A stretch of DNA of 64,000 bases from Pseudomonas anguilliseptica (GCF_021375795.1 NZ_JAEIOI010000003.1:539402-603401); one strand, 5' to 3'. Counted from the stretch's first letter, positions 1 through 8,469 are shown. Program-made: numbers and translations. The notes: generated by a model from the letters alone, not told the origin.

Positions 1-820
1 ACCAGAGCAGCGGCACACGCCAGATCCCGACGTTGTACCAGTGCCACAGACGCAAACCGTGCAGCGCAGCCAGGGCCAGCAACAGCGGCAACATCCATAT
101 CGATGGCTGCAAGGCCAGGCCACTGGCAAACAGCAGCGCCAGGCTCAGAGACAGCACGAGCACCAGCACATCCAGCCGGGGTCTTGGGGTAGCAGGCGCA
201 ATCTGGTTGAGACCGCGTTGAGTAAAAAACGGAATCACCCGCCCGCCGATAATGCTCACCAGCGCCGCGATCAGCCACAAACCGGCCAATGCGCCGCGCC
301 GCTGTAATTCATCATCGCCACGCCACAGGCCATACAGCAGCAACCACTCACAGGCCGCCATCAGCAGCACCACAACCACCAACGGGTAATTACGCCATTG
401 CCGCACGACCCACAACTGTCGCCCAAGCACCAGTGCCAGCAGCGGCAACAACGGCAGTTGCAAGGCCAGCAGCACAGGCAATGGCACCCCAACCAGCCAG
501 GCCAGCCGCGCCAGCAGCCAGAGCGCGAACAACCCCGCCAGCGGCCAACCACTCAGCCCCGGCCGGCCCGTCCAGTTCTGCACGGCGGTCAGCAGAAAGC
601 CGGCAATGATCGCCCCGGCAAAACCGAACGGCAGCTCATGTCGGTGCCAGGCCAGGCTGCCGCCCACAGGCTGCCAACCAGGCAGATAACCCAACAGCAC
701 CGCCGCCCACAGGCCAATCGCCAACACGGCAAACAACGCGCCGCCGAGAAAAAACGGACGAAACCCCAGCCGCCACAGCGGCGCAATGCTCAACTCACGC
801 TGCCTATCACGCAGTAACAC
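1..820 (-). CDS. nnrS: NnrS family haem-copper membrane protein, 3' end outside window
   Basis: Reading the minus strand from a GTG at 820 gives an open frame of 273 codons that runs off the left edge. AGGAG lies seven bases upstream of the GTG. The visible protein is strongly hydrophobic with several membrane helices and contains the NnrS hallmarks WHRHELPFGFAGAIIAGF and RVIPFFTQRGL. NnrS proteins are haem- and copper-containing inner-membrane proteins that protect cells from nitric-oxide-derived stress. The start overlaps the end of the ppyR-like gene, so it is probably cotranscribed with fhp. The order NnrS, ppyR, fhp, fhpR matches P. aeruginosa PA2662-PA2665. The C-terminus cannot be assessed. 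Confidence 0.85.
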   Translation of the reverse strand, partial: MLLRDRQRELSIAPLWRLGFRPFFLGGALFAVLAIGLWAAVLLGYLPGWQPVGGSLAWHRHELPFGFAGAIIAGFLLTAVQNWTGRPGLSGWPLAGLFALWLLARLAWLVGVPLPVLLALQLPLLPLLALVLGRQLWVVRQWRNYPLVVVVLLMAACEWLLLYGLWRGDDELQRRGALAGLWLIAALVSIIGGRVIPFFTQRGLNQIAPATPRPRLDVLVLVLSLSLALLFASGLALQPSIWMLPLLLALAALHGLRLWHWYNVGIWRVPLLW

Positions 821-1061
821 AGCAAGGCTCCTGTTGTTTACGCAGATGCTGCTGCGCGGCCAGGCGCAGCACATAACCAAGCTTGAGCAGACCGGGGCCG
901 ATGATGGTCAACGAATGCGCCATCACCAGACTGCCCATGCTTAACTGCGCCTCCAGGCCGTAAGCCCCAAGCAGACCGCCGAGCAACAGCAGCACGCCAA
1001 CCAGCAACATGCGATTGGCCAGTTGCAGCGCCCGCAAGGGGCAGGACAGATACGCCAACAT
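807..1061 (-). CDS. ppyR: PpyR-like small membrane protein
   Basis: This 84-residue protein has two hydrophobic segments (about residues 13-33 and 42-68) and a basic C-terminus, so it is an inner-membrane protein. I chose the ATG at 1061 because GGAGG sits five bases upstream; a GTG two codons earlier is also in frame. It starts 29 bases after fhp and overlaps the nnrS start by 14 bases. Position and size match P. aeruginosa PpyR (PA2663), reported to affect psl and pyoverdine expression. The name rests mainly on synteny, and its molecular activity is unknown. The operon context suggests a role connected with NO or haem-protein stress. Confidence 0.65.
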   Translation of the reverse strand: MLAYLSCPLRALQLANRMLLVGVLLLLGGLLGAYGLEAQLSMGSLVMAHSLTIIGPGLLKLGYVLRLAAQQHLRKQQEPCCVTA

Positions 1062-1090
1062 AATCACCTCCCAGGCTGCTAAGCCCCTGT

Positions 1091-2272
1091 TTAGCTATCC
1101 AGCGCGCTGGCCGGACCGAAGAACTCGTAATGACTCTGCGCCGCCGGTACACCGAGGCTGTGCAGATGCCGTTTGACCTGCGCCATAAACGGCTTGGGGC
1201 CCAGGAAGTAGGCATCCAGATCACGCTGCTCGGGCAACCATTGATCAAGCTGCTCCAGGCTGAGAAAGCCCTCGCCATCCGCCTCATCGCCCGCACGCGG
1301 TTCGCTGTAGCACACGTAATGGCGCAGTTGCGGACGCTCGCTGCGCTGCGCCTCAACCCAGTCGCGGAAGGCATGCACCCCGGCATGCCGCGCGCAGTGG
1401 ATAAAGTGGATCTCGCGGCCACTGTCCCGCGCGGCTTCAAGCATGCTCAGGGCCGGGGTGATGCCAACGCCCGCGCTGATCAGCACCAACGGCTTGTTTG
1501 AGTCACGCAGGACAAAATCCCCGGCCGGAGCGAACAGCTCCAGGCTATCGCCAACCTGCAACCGGTCATGCAGGTAATTGGACACCTTGCCGCCCACCTC
1601 ACGCTTGACGCTGATGCGGTACTCGCGGCCATTGCCCAGGGCCGACAGCGAGTAGTTGCGGCGCTGCTCGCCACCGTCCAGCAGCAGGCGCATGCCGATA
1701 TATTGGCCAGGCTGGAAGGCGGCCAGCGCACCGCCATCGGCTGGGGCCAGGTACAGCGAAACGATTTCTTCGCTCTCCTGCACCTTGCGGCTCAAACGGA
1801 AACTGCGCGCCCCGCGCCAGCCACCCTCGGCATTGGCGTTGGCGCTGTAGGCCGCCTCTTCGGCACCAATAAGGATGTCCGCCAACTGCCCGTAGGCCAC
1901 CGCCCAGGCCTCGATCACCGCATCGGTGGCGATCTCCTCACCCAGCACTTCACGAATCGCTCGTAGCAGGCAGCTGCCAACAATCGGGTAATGCTCGGGC
2001 AAGATCTGCAGCGACACATGCTTATTGACGATCTGTCCTACTAGAGGCCCCAACGCCTCAAGCCGGTCGATATGCCGGGCATACATCAGCACCGCATTGG
2101 CCAGCGCACGTTGCTGGCCACCACTGGCCTGGTGCGCCTGGTTGAACAGCGCGCGCACCTCGGGGTACTCGCTGAGCATCATCTGGTAGAAGTGTCGGGT
2201 CAGGGCCTCGCCGCCGCTTTCCAGCAGCGGCACGGTGGCTTTGATCAGAGCGGTTTGGGCGGGGGTCAACAT
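1091..2272 (-). CDS. fhp: Flavohaemoglobin, nitric oxide dioxygenase
   Basis: Flavohaemoglobin oxidises NO to nitrate with O2 and NAD(P)H in the cytoplasm. The 393-residue product has a globin domain (1-140) with B10 Tyr29 and the proximal His85 in NKHVSLQ. An FAD domain follows with RNYSLS, then an NAD domain with GVGITPALSML, and the C-terminal FFGPAS typical of the family. The frame is open 18 codons further upstream, but the ATG at 2272 has AGGAAG seven bases before it and gives the standard start MLTPAQ. It is divergent from fhpR, and the intervening DNA carries NorR boxes and a candidate sigma-54 promoter, as expected for NO-induced expression. Confidence 0.95.
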   Translation of the reverse strand: MLTPAQTALIKATVPLLESGGEALTRHFYQMMLSEYPEVRALFNQAHQASGGQQRALANAVLMYARHIDRLEALGPLVGQIVNKHVSLQILPEHYPIVGSCLLRAIREVLGEEIATDAVIEAWAVAYGQLADILIGAEEAAYSANANAEGGWRGARSFRLSRKVQESEEIVSLYLAPADGGALAAFQPGQYIGMRLLLDGGEQRRNYSLSALGNGREYRISVKREVGGKVSNYLHDRLQVGDSLELFAPAGDFVLRDSNKPLVLISAGVGITPALSMLEAARDSGREIHFIHCARHAGVHAFRDWVEAQRSERPQLRHYVCYSEPRAGDEADGEGFLSLEQLDQWLPEQRDLDAYFLGPKPFMAQVKRHLHSLGVPAAQSHYEFFGPASALDS

Positions 2273-2340
2273 GCAAGGCTTCCTCGTCGGGGCGACACGC
2301 TGTACTTGCGCAGCGGTCTGGTTCATATCACCCTGACTAC

Positions 2341-2357
2341 TACAGGAAACATGCCAA
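2341..2357 (-). promoter_or_regulatory. Candidate sigma-54 promoter for fhp
   Basis: On the minus strand, TTGGCATGTTTCCTGTA resembles the sigma-54 consensus TGGCACG-N4-TTGCA. The -24 part matches 6 of 7 bases. The -12 part (CTGTA) is weaker, with GT where GC is usual. It lies about 70 bases before the fhp start and downstream of three NorR-type boxes, the usual geometry for a NorR-activated gene. Confidence 0.5.
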
Positions 2358-2365
2358 TTATTTTA

Positions 2366-2379
2366 TTTATATAAATCAA
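2366..2379. promoter_or_regulatory. Possible Anr/Dnr (FNR-type) half-matched box
   Basis: TTTAT-ATAA-ATCAA matches the Anr/Dnr consensus TTGAT-N4-ATCAA at 9 of 10 fixed bases. It lies between the NorR boxes and the candidate sigma-54 promoter of fhp. The surrounding DNA is very AT-rich, so a chance match is quite possible. Confidence 0.3.
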
Positions 2380-2397
2380 AGACTTATTAATTCTTGT

Positions 2398-2453
2398 GTC
2401 TTTATGACAGCAAGAATTTCGAGTCTTAATGACAGCTAACGTGTCCTTATGAC
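2398..2453. promoter_or_regulatory. Three NorR-type enhancer boxes
   Basis: Three near-identical 11-mers follow GT-N7-AC: GTCTTTATGAC (2398-2408), GTCTTAATGAC (2423-2433) and GTCCTTATGAC (2443-2453). GT-N7-AC is the core of the E. coli NorR enhancer, which also comes as three sites upstream of norVW. Start-to-start spacings are 25 and 20 bp. The third box overlaps the fhpR start codon at 2449, so the activator may limit its own synthesis while activating fhp. Confidence 0.8.
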
Positions 2454-4062
2454 TGCAAACCCGCTGCTTACCGCGCTGATCCCCCTGGTCGCCGACCTGT
2501 CCCGCGAACTGCCGGAGGCCGAACGCTATCGCCGCCTGCTGCAGGCACTGCGGCAGCTGCTGCCGTGCGACGCCGTGGCGCTGCTTAAACTCGACGGCGA
2601 CGTGCTGATTCCGCTGGCCGTCGAAGGGCTGAGCGCCGACACCCTCGGCCGGCGCTTCAAGCTCGACGAACAGCCGCGCCTGCGGGCGTTATTGGCGCAA
2701 CGTGGGCCGATCCGCTTTGCCACCGATTGCGACATGCCCGACCCCTATGACGGCCTGGTCGACGGCCATCGCGGCCACCTGCCCGTGCATGACTGCCTCG
2801 GCTGCCCGCTGTATGTGCAGGACCAGCCTTGGGGTCTGCTGACCCTCGACTCGCTTGATCCAGCGAGCTTCGGCCGGGTTGATCTGGACAACCTGCACGC
2901 CTTTGCCAGCCTGGCCGCCGCCACCGTGATGGCCAATGAACGGATCAATGCGCTGTTGCAACACGCCGAAGATCAGCACCAGTTGGCCGAGGCTTACAAA
3001 CAGGCCGCCGGCCAGCAACGCCCGCGTGAACTGATCGGCCAGAGCGCCGTGCACAAGCGCCTGGCAGCTGAGATTGCGCTGGTCGGCAACAGCGAGCTGA
3101 GCGTGCTGATCAGCGGTGAAACCGGGGTTGGCAAGGAGCTGGTCGCCGAAGCCCTGCACGCCGCCTCGCCACGCGCGGCCAAACCACTGATCAGCCTCAA
3201 CTGCGCAGCACTGCCCGACAGCCTGGTGGAAAGCGAATTGTTCGGCCATGTACGCGGGGCCTTTACTGGCGCGCACAACGAGCGCCGTGGCAAGTTCGAA
3301 CTGGCCGACGGCGGCAGCCTGTTTCTCGATGAAATCGGCGAACTACCGCTGCCCGCGCAAGCCAAGCTGCTGCGCGTGCTGCAAAGCGGCCAGCTGCAAC
3401 GGGTGGGCGCCGATCAGGAACAGCGGGTCAACGTGCGCGTGCTGGCCGCCAGCAACCGCGACCTGGCTGAGGAAGTGCGCGCTGGACGCTTTCGCGCCGA
3501 CCTCTACCATCGCCTTAGCGTTTATCCCCTGAAAGTCCCGGCCCTGCGCGAGCGCGGCCGCGATATATTGCTGCTGGCCGGCTACTTTCTCGAAGAAAAC
3601 CGCGCACGCCTGGGGCTGCGCAGCCTGCGCCTGACCAGCGACGCCCAGGCCAGCCTGCTGGCGTACAACTGGCCGGGTAATGTGCGTGAACTCGAACACC
3701 TGATCGGTCGCGCTGCACTCAAGGCACTGGCCAGTTGCAGCGAACGCCCGCGCATCCTCAGCATCGACAGCCCCCACTTCGACCTCCCGCAGCAGCAAGC
3801 CGCCGAGCCGCAGCCTGCGACAAGCAACCCGGTCATACAGGCCAACACCCTGCCCCTGCGCGAAGCCGTCGACGCCTACCAGAAACAGCTGATCAGCCAG
3901 ACACTCGACCGCCACCAACACAAATGGGCCGCCGCCGCCCGCGAGCTGGGCATCGACCGCGCCAACCTGATCCGCCTGGCCAAGCGCTTGGGTTTGGAAA
4001 AACCGTCCGAGTTAATAAGTCTTGGCTCTGACCATGGTGCTCGCGATACAACGGCGACTTGA
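2449..4062 (+). CDS. norR: NO-responsive sigma-54 activator NorR/FhpR
   Basis: The 537-residue product has an N-terminal GAF sensor (about 20-165, with a Cys in DCLGCPL) that in NorR holds the NO-binding non-haem iron. A sigma-54 AAA+ domain follows (about 190-420) with Walker A GETGVGKE, the sigma-54 contact loop GAFTGA and Walker B LFLDEIGEL. The C-terminal helix-turn-helix is of Fis type (AAARELGIDRANLIRLAKRL). The start MTANPLL matches P. aeruginosa FhpR (PA2665), although no good ribosome site precedes it and a NorR-type box overlaps the ATG. It is divergent from fhp, its expected target. The last 20 or so residues extend past the usual end. Confidence 0.93.
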   Translation: MTANPLLTALIPLVADLSRELPEAERYRRLLQALRQLLPCDAVALLKLDGDVLIPLAVEGLSADTLGRRFKLDEQPRLRALLAQRGPIRFATDCDMPDPYDGLVDGHRGHLPVHDCLGCPLYVQDQPWGLLTLDSLDPASFGRVDLDNLHAFASLAAATVMANERINALLQHAEDQHQLAEAYKQAAGQQRPRELIGQSAVHKRLAAEIALVGNSELSVLISGETGVGKELVAEALHAASPRAAKPLISLNCAALPDSLVESELFGHVRGAFTGAHNERRGKFELADGGSLFLDEIGELPLPAQAKLLRVLQSGQLQRVGADQEQRVNVRVLAASNRDLAEEVRAGRFRADLYHRLSVYPLKVPALRERGRDILLLAGYFLEENRARLGLRSLRLTSDAQASLLAYNWPGNVRELEHLIGRAALKALASCSERPRILSIDSPHFDLPQQQAAEPQPATSNPVIQANTLPLREAVDAYQKQLISQTLDRHQHKWAAAARELGIDRANLIRLAKRLGLEKPSELISLGSDHGARDTTAT

Positions 4063-4140
4063 TCAACTCCCAGCCCTTACAGCCAGTGCAGAAAGAGCAT
4101 TGAGTGCGACAGCAAAAACTAGAAATCGCTTACTGCTGAC

Positions 4141-6159
4141 TTATTCACTTTCCGTTGTTCTGTAGGCCTGCATCTGATGCGTGGGCGTTGTGGGGAAGGC
4201 CAGTTGCAAACGGCCGGTTTGAACCAACTGCTTTAAGTGCTGTTTGCGCAGGGAGTCAGCATTGCGGCTCAACAACTCGGCCAGACAGGTTCCAGTTATG
4301 TAATGACCATGACAGACATCAACGATCGCGCGCTGCATTTCATCGGCATCCAGCTTGCGATAAGCCCGAGCCAACAAGGCACTCTCGACAAGGGCTCTAC
4401 GAAAGTCCTCATTCAACAGCGCAAGATCATCGATCAGAGGCGCATCCAATTTTTCTGTAAGCCTGCGGCCCTGGCTATCGCGCTGACAGCTTTTGTCACC
4501 GCTCTCTGGCAAATGTCCGGAGCTGACCAGCAAATGTCCGGAGCTTCCGGCCAAATGTCCGGAGCTAACTAGCAAATGTCCGGAGCTGTCGGTCAAATAT
4601 TCGGAGCTCTCCGACAGATATTCGGAGCCACCGCCAAACACATCTTCCGGCGTTGGTAAACCTGCACCAGGCAAACAATAAACGGCACCACGACCGGGAT
4701 TGTGGCTTTCCAGAAACCCCGTTCGCACCAACCCTTGCAGCAATCGGGACGCCTCAAGCGACTGTATGCCTGTCATTTCCATTATTCGTGCATGGCTGAC
4801 GGTCCGCTCGGAAGCAGCGGCTGCCAGTGTCAGACGCTCATCGTGGGACAGCTGATCGAAGGCCATACCGAACTGCAATCGAAGAGCGGCGAGCACTTCT
4901 GCCGGCAACAGATCGACCATACGCAGCTCGAGCAATGTCTGGTTGTAAGGCTCAGCACGCTCGAACAGTGCAGGAGTGCGCCAGTGCCGGTCTTTCCAGC
5001 CCGCATAAATTTTCGGAATCCCCGAACCTGCCTGCTCACCCACACCAACGAAGCGGAACATCTTGTGCAGTGTGCGATTGCGGCAGTCATGCTCACCACC
5101 GCGAATAGCCACCTCAGGTGGCACGCGCATTAACCCTGGATTACGAAACCCGAACATGTCCGGACGTTTGACAACCAGCACCGAGGCGCGATCAGAATAG
5201 TCCGCATGCACCAGCACATTGGCCAGCGCCTCGCGCAGTGCTACATGTACCGGCGTCTCGTCCTGACGCTCGCCTTTCTCAAGCTTGAATGGCACCTTCA
5301 GATCAGCCGTGAGCTTGAGGTAGACCTTGCGGTAGAAGTCGAACAGATTGCCCGACCATTTGCCGTCCAAGGTGACGCGATCCACCCAACGCAATTCGGT
5401 ACGTGCTTCCGGTCGCTCCTGATAGTCGAGCATGTAGTTGGGCAACGCCTCCTGGATAGTGCTCATCCAACCGAACATCAGCAACCCCGCCAGAGTAAGG
5501 CCTGCAGTATCGTTCTCACGATCACGACGCCAGCCGCCAATCTGACGCAAGAACTCCTGATCCTCCAGCGTGTTCCACGGATGCACAGGATCACGGTTGG
5601 CAAATACCTGACGGTAGGCACGCAGGGTCTCGCCACACAGGTCGTCAAGATGGTAACCCTTGAGAATACGGTCATCACGACTGTCTTCCACCTGTTCGGC
5701 AAGCATCCGCTTTACATCTTCATCGGATACATGGCGGTCACCGTCATTCAGTCGGCGATAGGTATGGCCGAAGGGATTGGTCGTCAGATACACCGGGCGC
5801 TGTTTACGATTGGCGCGAGGCACATCCACCAACAGCAGAGTGCGGCCGCCCAGTTCGACCTCGCGCACGTTGCCATCGCTCAGCAGGTTGGCACTAACCT
5901 GCTTGCGGTTATTGAGATTGTCGAACAGCTCCTTTCGCACTTTGGCTGGGTTGACGATGCCTTCTACCTGGAACTGACCTTTCTTCTCCCGCACCCCGAG
6001 TAACACCACGCCGCCCTGGGTATTGGCAAAAGCGCTATAGGTCAGCCAGAAATCCTCCGGCAATGCACCCTGACCGTCACGCCCCGCCGCGAGCTTGCAT
6101 TCGAGATCGATGGATTCACGCAAGAGTTCAAGGTCGGAGGGGGAGTGGAGGTCGATCAT
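4141..6159 (-). CDS. AlbA_2/HATPase Schlafen-like DNA-binding protein
   Basis: The 672-residue protein begins with an AlbA_2 (Schlafen-like, divergent AAA_4) domain: EDFWLTYSAFANTQGGVVLLG near residues 38-58. A RecG-like HATPase_c_4 region follows around 310-400, with ALREALANVLVHADYS and GSGIPKI. A winged-helix segment (about 430-500) comes next, then six heptapeptide repeats of the form SGHLxxS (about 508-550), and a C-terminal segment resembling a second winged helix. Relatives are annotated only as ATP-binding or putative DNA-binding proteins; some lie in defence or mobile loci. It stands alone between norR and tRNA-Arg, and its base composition looks less GC-rich than its neighbours, so transfer is plausible. 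The function is unknown. Confidence 0.75.
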   Translation of the reverse strand: MIDLHSPSDLELLRESIDLECKLAAGRDGQGALPEDFWLTYSAFANTQGGVVLLGVREKKGQFQVEGIVNPAKVRKELFDNLNNRKQVSANLLSDGNVREVELGGRTLLLVDVPRANRKQRPVYLTTNPFGHTYRRLNDGDRHVSDEDVKRMLAEQVEDSRDDRILKGYHLDDLCGETLRAYRQVFANRDPVHPWNTLEDQEFLRQIGGWRRDRENDTAGLTLAGLLMFGWMSTIQEALPNYMLDYQERPEARTELRWVDRVTLDGKWSGNLFDFYRKVYLKLTADLKVPFKLEKGERQDETPVHVALREALANVLVHADYSDRASVLVVKRPDMFGFRNPGLMRVPPEVAIRGGEHDCRNRTLHKMFRFVGVGEQAGSGIPKIYAGWKDRHWRTPALFERAEPYNQTLLELRMVDLLPAEVLAALRLQFGMAFDQLSHDERLTLAAAASERTVSHARIMEMTGIQSLEASRLLQGLVRTGFLESHNPGRGAVYCLPGAGLPTPEDVFGGGSEYLSESSEYLTDSSGHLLVSSGHLAGSSGHLLVSSGHLPESGDKSCQRDSQGRRLTEKLDAPLIDDLALLNEDFRRALVESALLARAYRKLDADEMQRAIVDVCHGHYITGTCLAELLSRNADSLRKQHLKQLVQTGRLQLAFPTTPTHQMQAYRTTESE
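4510..4635 (-). repeat. 21-bp in-frame tandem repeat, six units
   Basis: Units begin at 4510, 4531, 4552, 4573, 4594 and 4615, exactly 21 bp apart. The first 15 bases (plus strand CAAATGTCCGGAGCT) are invariant in the first four units and diverge in the last two. The remaining six bases vary. The array encodes heptapeptides SGHLxxS, then SEYLxxS, within the AlbA_2/HATPase gene. Because 21 is a multiple of three, gain or loss of units keeps the frame. Confidence 0.9.
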
Positions 6160-6381
6160 TGCTGAAGTATTCCTGCTTAAAAGGACTGCGGCTAACAGAG
6201 CATAAACTCTTCAACCTGGCCGAATGTATTTCGCGCAGGTTGCCCCTGCAGCCTCAGCTGTAATTTTCATCGAGACGAAAGATTGGCGTTGATGCTTTAT
6301 CTCGAGAGGCGCCACACTTTTTCAAAGTTCCGTTGGCATACAAACGGGCATACTTGAATAGAAGTAGACAGACAAAACAAG

Positions 6382-6404
6382 AAAGCCCGCACTAGGCGGG
6401 CTTT
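6382..6404 (-). terminator. Intrinsic terminator after tRNA-Arg
   Basis: The perfect stem AAAGCCCGC / GCGGGCTTT around a five-base loop lies 35 bases past the 3' end of the tRNA. The minus strand continues into a T-rich stretch (TTGTTTTGT). Confidence 0.8.
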
Positions 6405-6438
6405 CAGGGTGTTTCCAGTGCATATGGAAACCAGTATG

Positions 6439-6515
6439 TGGCGCACCAGGCGGGATTCGAACCCACGACCCCTGCCTTCGGAGGGCAGTACTCTATCCAG
6501 CTGAGCTACTGGTGC
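6439..6515 (-). tRNA. tRNA-Arg (anticodon CCG)
   Basis: The minus strand gives a 77-base cloverleaf starting GCACCAGTAGCTCAGC. The anticodon stem-loop is CTGCC-CTCCGAA-GGCAG, the T arm carries GGTTCGAATCC, and the encoded 3' end is CCA. The anticodon CCG reads the Arg codon CGG. A rho-independent terminator follows on the same strand. Confidence 0.97.
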
Positions 6516-6852
6516 AGCGCGGGCGCAATCATACGCATGTCGCTGGCGGGCGTCCATGCCGCTGCCTTGTTCGCGATTCTGCACGCAATCATCCCTGCAG
6601 CTGTCTATGCCTATAAAAGCCTTGAATAAACGCATTATTGCGTTAATTTTTTCGAACAGGCTCTTGCCCTTTACCCCTCTTGACCCTAGGATTCGTTTGA
6701 GATTTCAAACGCTCTTGCTGAAAATCCTATGCGGCTCGTACTTCCACCGCTGATTTGCAGCCTGAGCCAACGGATAAAGCCCAGGTGTGCCGCCGTGCGG
6801 TGCATTCGATGACACGTACCGATGCCAGGGTGTCGGAATTTAGGAGACTGCC
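6516..6852. other. Intergenic region upstream of gabD
   Basis: No credible gene is seen here. It holds the promoter region of tRNA-Arg on the minus strand and the leader of gabD on the plus strand. A perfect inverted repeat GTTTGA-GATT-TCAAAC lies at 6695-6710 and could be an operator. A good ribosome site (TTAGGAGA) lies about ten bases before gabD. I could not place a convincing -10/-35 pair. Confidence 0.5.
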
Positions 6853-8301
6853 ATGCAACTGAAAGACACCCAGCTGTTCCGTCAGCAGGCTTATATCGAC
6901 GGTACCTGGCTGGACGCCGACAACGGCCAGACCATCAAGGTCAACAACCCGGCCACCGGCGAGATCATTGGTAGCGTGCCGAAGATGGGCGCTGCGGAGA
7001 CCCGTCGTGCCATCGAAGCTGCCGACCGTGCCTTGCCGGCCTGGCGCGCGCTGACTGCCAAGGAGCGTGCGGGCAAGCTGCGCCGCTGGTTCGAGCTGTT
7101 GATGGAGAACCAGGACGACCTCGGCCGCCTGATGACCCTGGAACAGGGCAAGCCGCTGGCCGAAGCCAAGGGCGAGATCGCCTATGCAGCGTCCTTTATC
7201 GAGTGGTTCGCCGAAGAAGCCAAGCGCGTGTATGGCGATGTGATCCCAGGGCACCAGCCGGACAAGCGCCTGATCGTCATTAAACAGCCAATCGGCGTCA
7301 CTGCCGCCATTACCCCGTGGAACTTCCCGGCGGCGATGATCACCCGTAAAGCCGGCCCAGCCCTGGCCGCCGGTTGCACCATGGTGATCAAGCCGGCTTC
7401 GCAGACGCCGTTCTCCGCCCTGGCCCTGGTTGAACTGGCGCACCGCGCCGGCATCCCGAAAGGCGTATTGAGCGTGGTCACCGGCAGTGCCGGCGAAGTC
7501 GGCGGCGAGCTGACCAGTAACCCGATCGTGCGCAAGCTGAGCTTCACCGGCTCGACCGAAATTGGTCGCCAGCTGATGGCCGAGTGCGCCAAGGACATCA
7601 AGAAAGTCTCGCTGGAACTGGGTGGCAACGCGCCGTTTATCGTGTTCGACGATGCCGACCTGGATAAGGCCGTCGAAGGCGCGCTGATCTCCAAATACCG
7701 CAACAACGGCCAGACCTGCGTGTGCGCCAACCGCCTGTACATTCAGGACGGCGTATACGACGCCTTCGCCGAGAAGCTGGCCGCCGCCGTGGCCAAACTG
7801 CAGATCGGTAATGGCCTGGATGAAGGCACCACCACTGGTCCGCTGATCGACGAAAAGGCCATGGCCAAGGTTCAGGAACACATCGAGGACGCCGTGAGCA
7901 AAGGCGCGCGCCTGCTCGCCGGCGGCAAGCCGCACGCCCTGGGTGGCAGCTTCTTCGAGCCGACCATTCTGGTCGACGTACCGAAAACCGCCGCGGTGGC
8001 CAAGGAAGAAACTTTCGGCCCGCTGGCGCCGCTGTTCCGCTTCAAGGACGAGGCCGAAGTGATCGCCATGTCCAACGACACCGAGTTCGGCCTGGCCTCG
8101 TATTTCTATGCCCGTGACCTGGGTCGCGTGTTCCGTGTGGCGGAAGCCCTGGAATACGGTATGGTCGGCGTCAACACCGGGTTGATCTCCAATGAAGTCG
8201 CGCCGTTCGGCGGCGTGAAAGCCTCGGGCCTCGGCCGTGAAGGCTCGAAGTACGGCATTGAGGATTACCTGGAAATCAAATACCTCTGCCTGGGCATCTA
8301 A
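6853..8301 (+). CDS. gabD: NADP-dependent succinate-semialdehyde dehydrogenase
   Basis: GabD oxidises succinic semialdehyde to succinate, the second step of GABA catabolism, in the cytoplasm. The 482-residue length is standard. Aldehyde dehydrogenase signatures are present: ITPWNFPAAMITRK in the cofactor fold, LELGGNAPFIVFDDAD with the general-base Glu, and NNGQTCVCANR with the catalytic Cys. The start has the ribosome site AGGAG. gabT follows 168 bases downstream on the same strand, making the usual gabDT pair. Base composition is like that of highly expressed neighbours. Confidence 0.95.
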   Translation: MQLKDTQLFRQQAYIDGTWLDADNGQTIKVNNPATGEIIGSVPKMGAAETRRAIEAADRALPAWRALTAKERAGKLRRWFELLMENQDDLGRLMTLEQGKPLAEAKGEIAYAASFIEWFAEEAKRVYGDVIPGHQPDKRLIVIKQPIGVTAAITPWNFPAAMITRKAGPALAAGCTMVIKPASQTPFSALALVELAHRAGIPKGVLSVVTGSAGEVGGELTSNPIVRKLSFTGSTEIGRQLMAECAKDIKKVSLELGGNAPFIVFDDADLDKAVEGALISKYRNNGQTCVCANRLYIQDGVYDAFAEKLAAAVAKLQIGNGLDEGTTTGPLIDEKAMAKVQEHIEDAVSKGARLLAGGKPHALGGSFFEPTILVDVPKTAAVAKEETFGPLAPLFRFKDEAEVIAMSNDTEFGLASYFYARDLGRVFRVAEALEYGMVGVNTGLISNEVAPFGGVKASGLGREGSKYGIEDYLEIKYLCLGI

Positions 8302-8469
8302 CCCGGCGAAGTAACCCCGCAGAGGCGCACGAGAGCGCTGCGCCTTCTGCGTTTATATGGACATAGCTGTGCCCGGGCGTACTGCGGCAGTCGATCATCG
8401 AATACTGCCAAGTCGCACCGGTGACACATCCTTGAACCACGCCGAGATTGACCGGCGAATGAGGACATC

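Noticed and set aside
1130..1501. Plus-strand open frames within 1-2.3 kb
   Set aside because: They are antisense to nnrS, ppyR and fhp, whose minus-strand products carry clear family motifs.
4510..4635. CRISPR array
   Set aside because: Units are 21 bp with 6-bp variable parts, no true spacers, and the array is in frame within a protein-coding gene.
4063..6515. Integration of the AlbA_2 gene at the tRNA-Arg 3' end
   Set aside because: I found no second copy of the tRNA 3' end near 4063-4140 and no integrase gene, so there is no att-site evidence.
6297..6635. A 112-codon minus-strand open frame
   Set aside because: It runs straight through the tRNA-Arg gene and its terminator, so it cannot be a normal coding gene.
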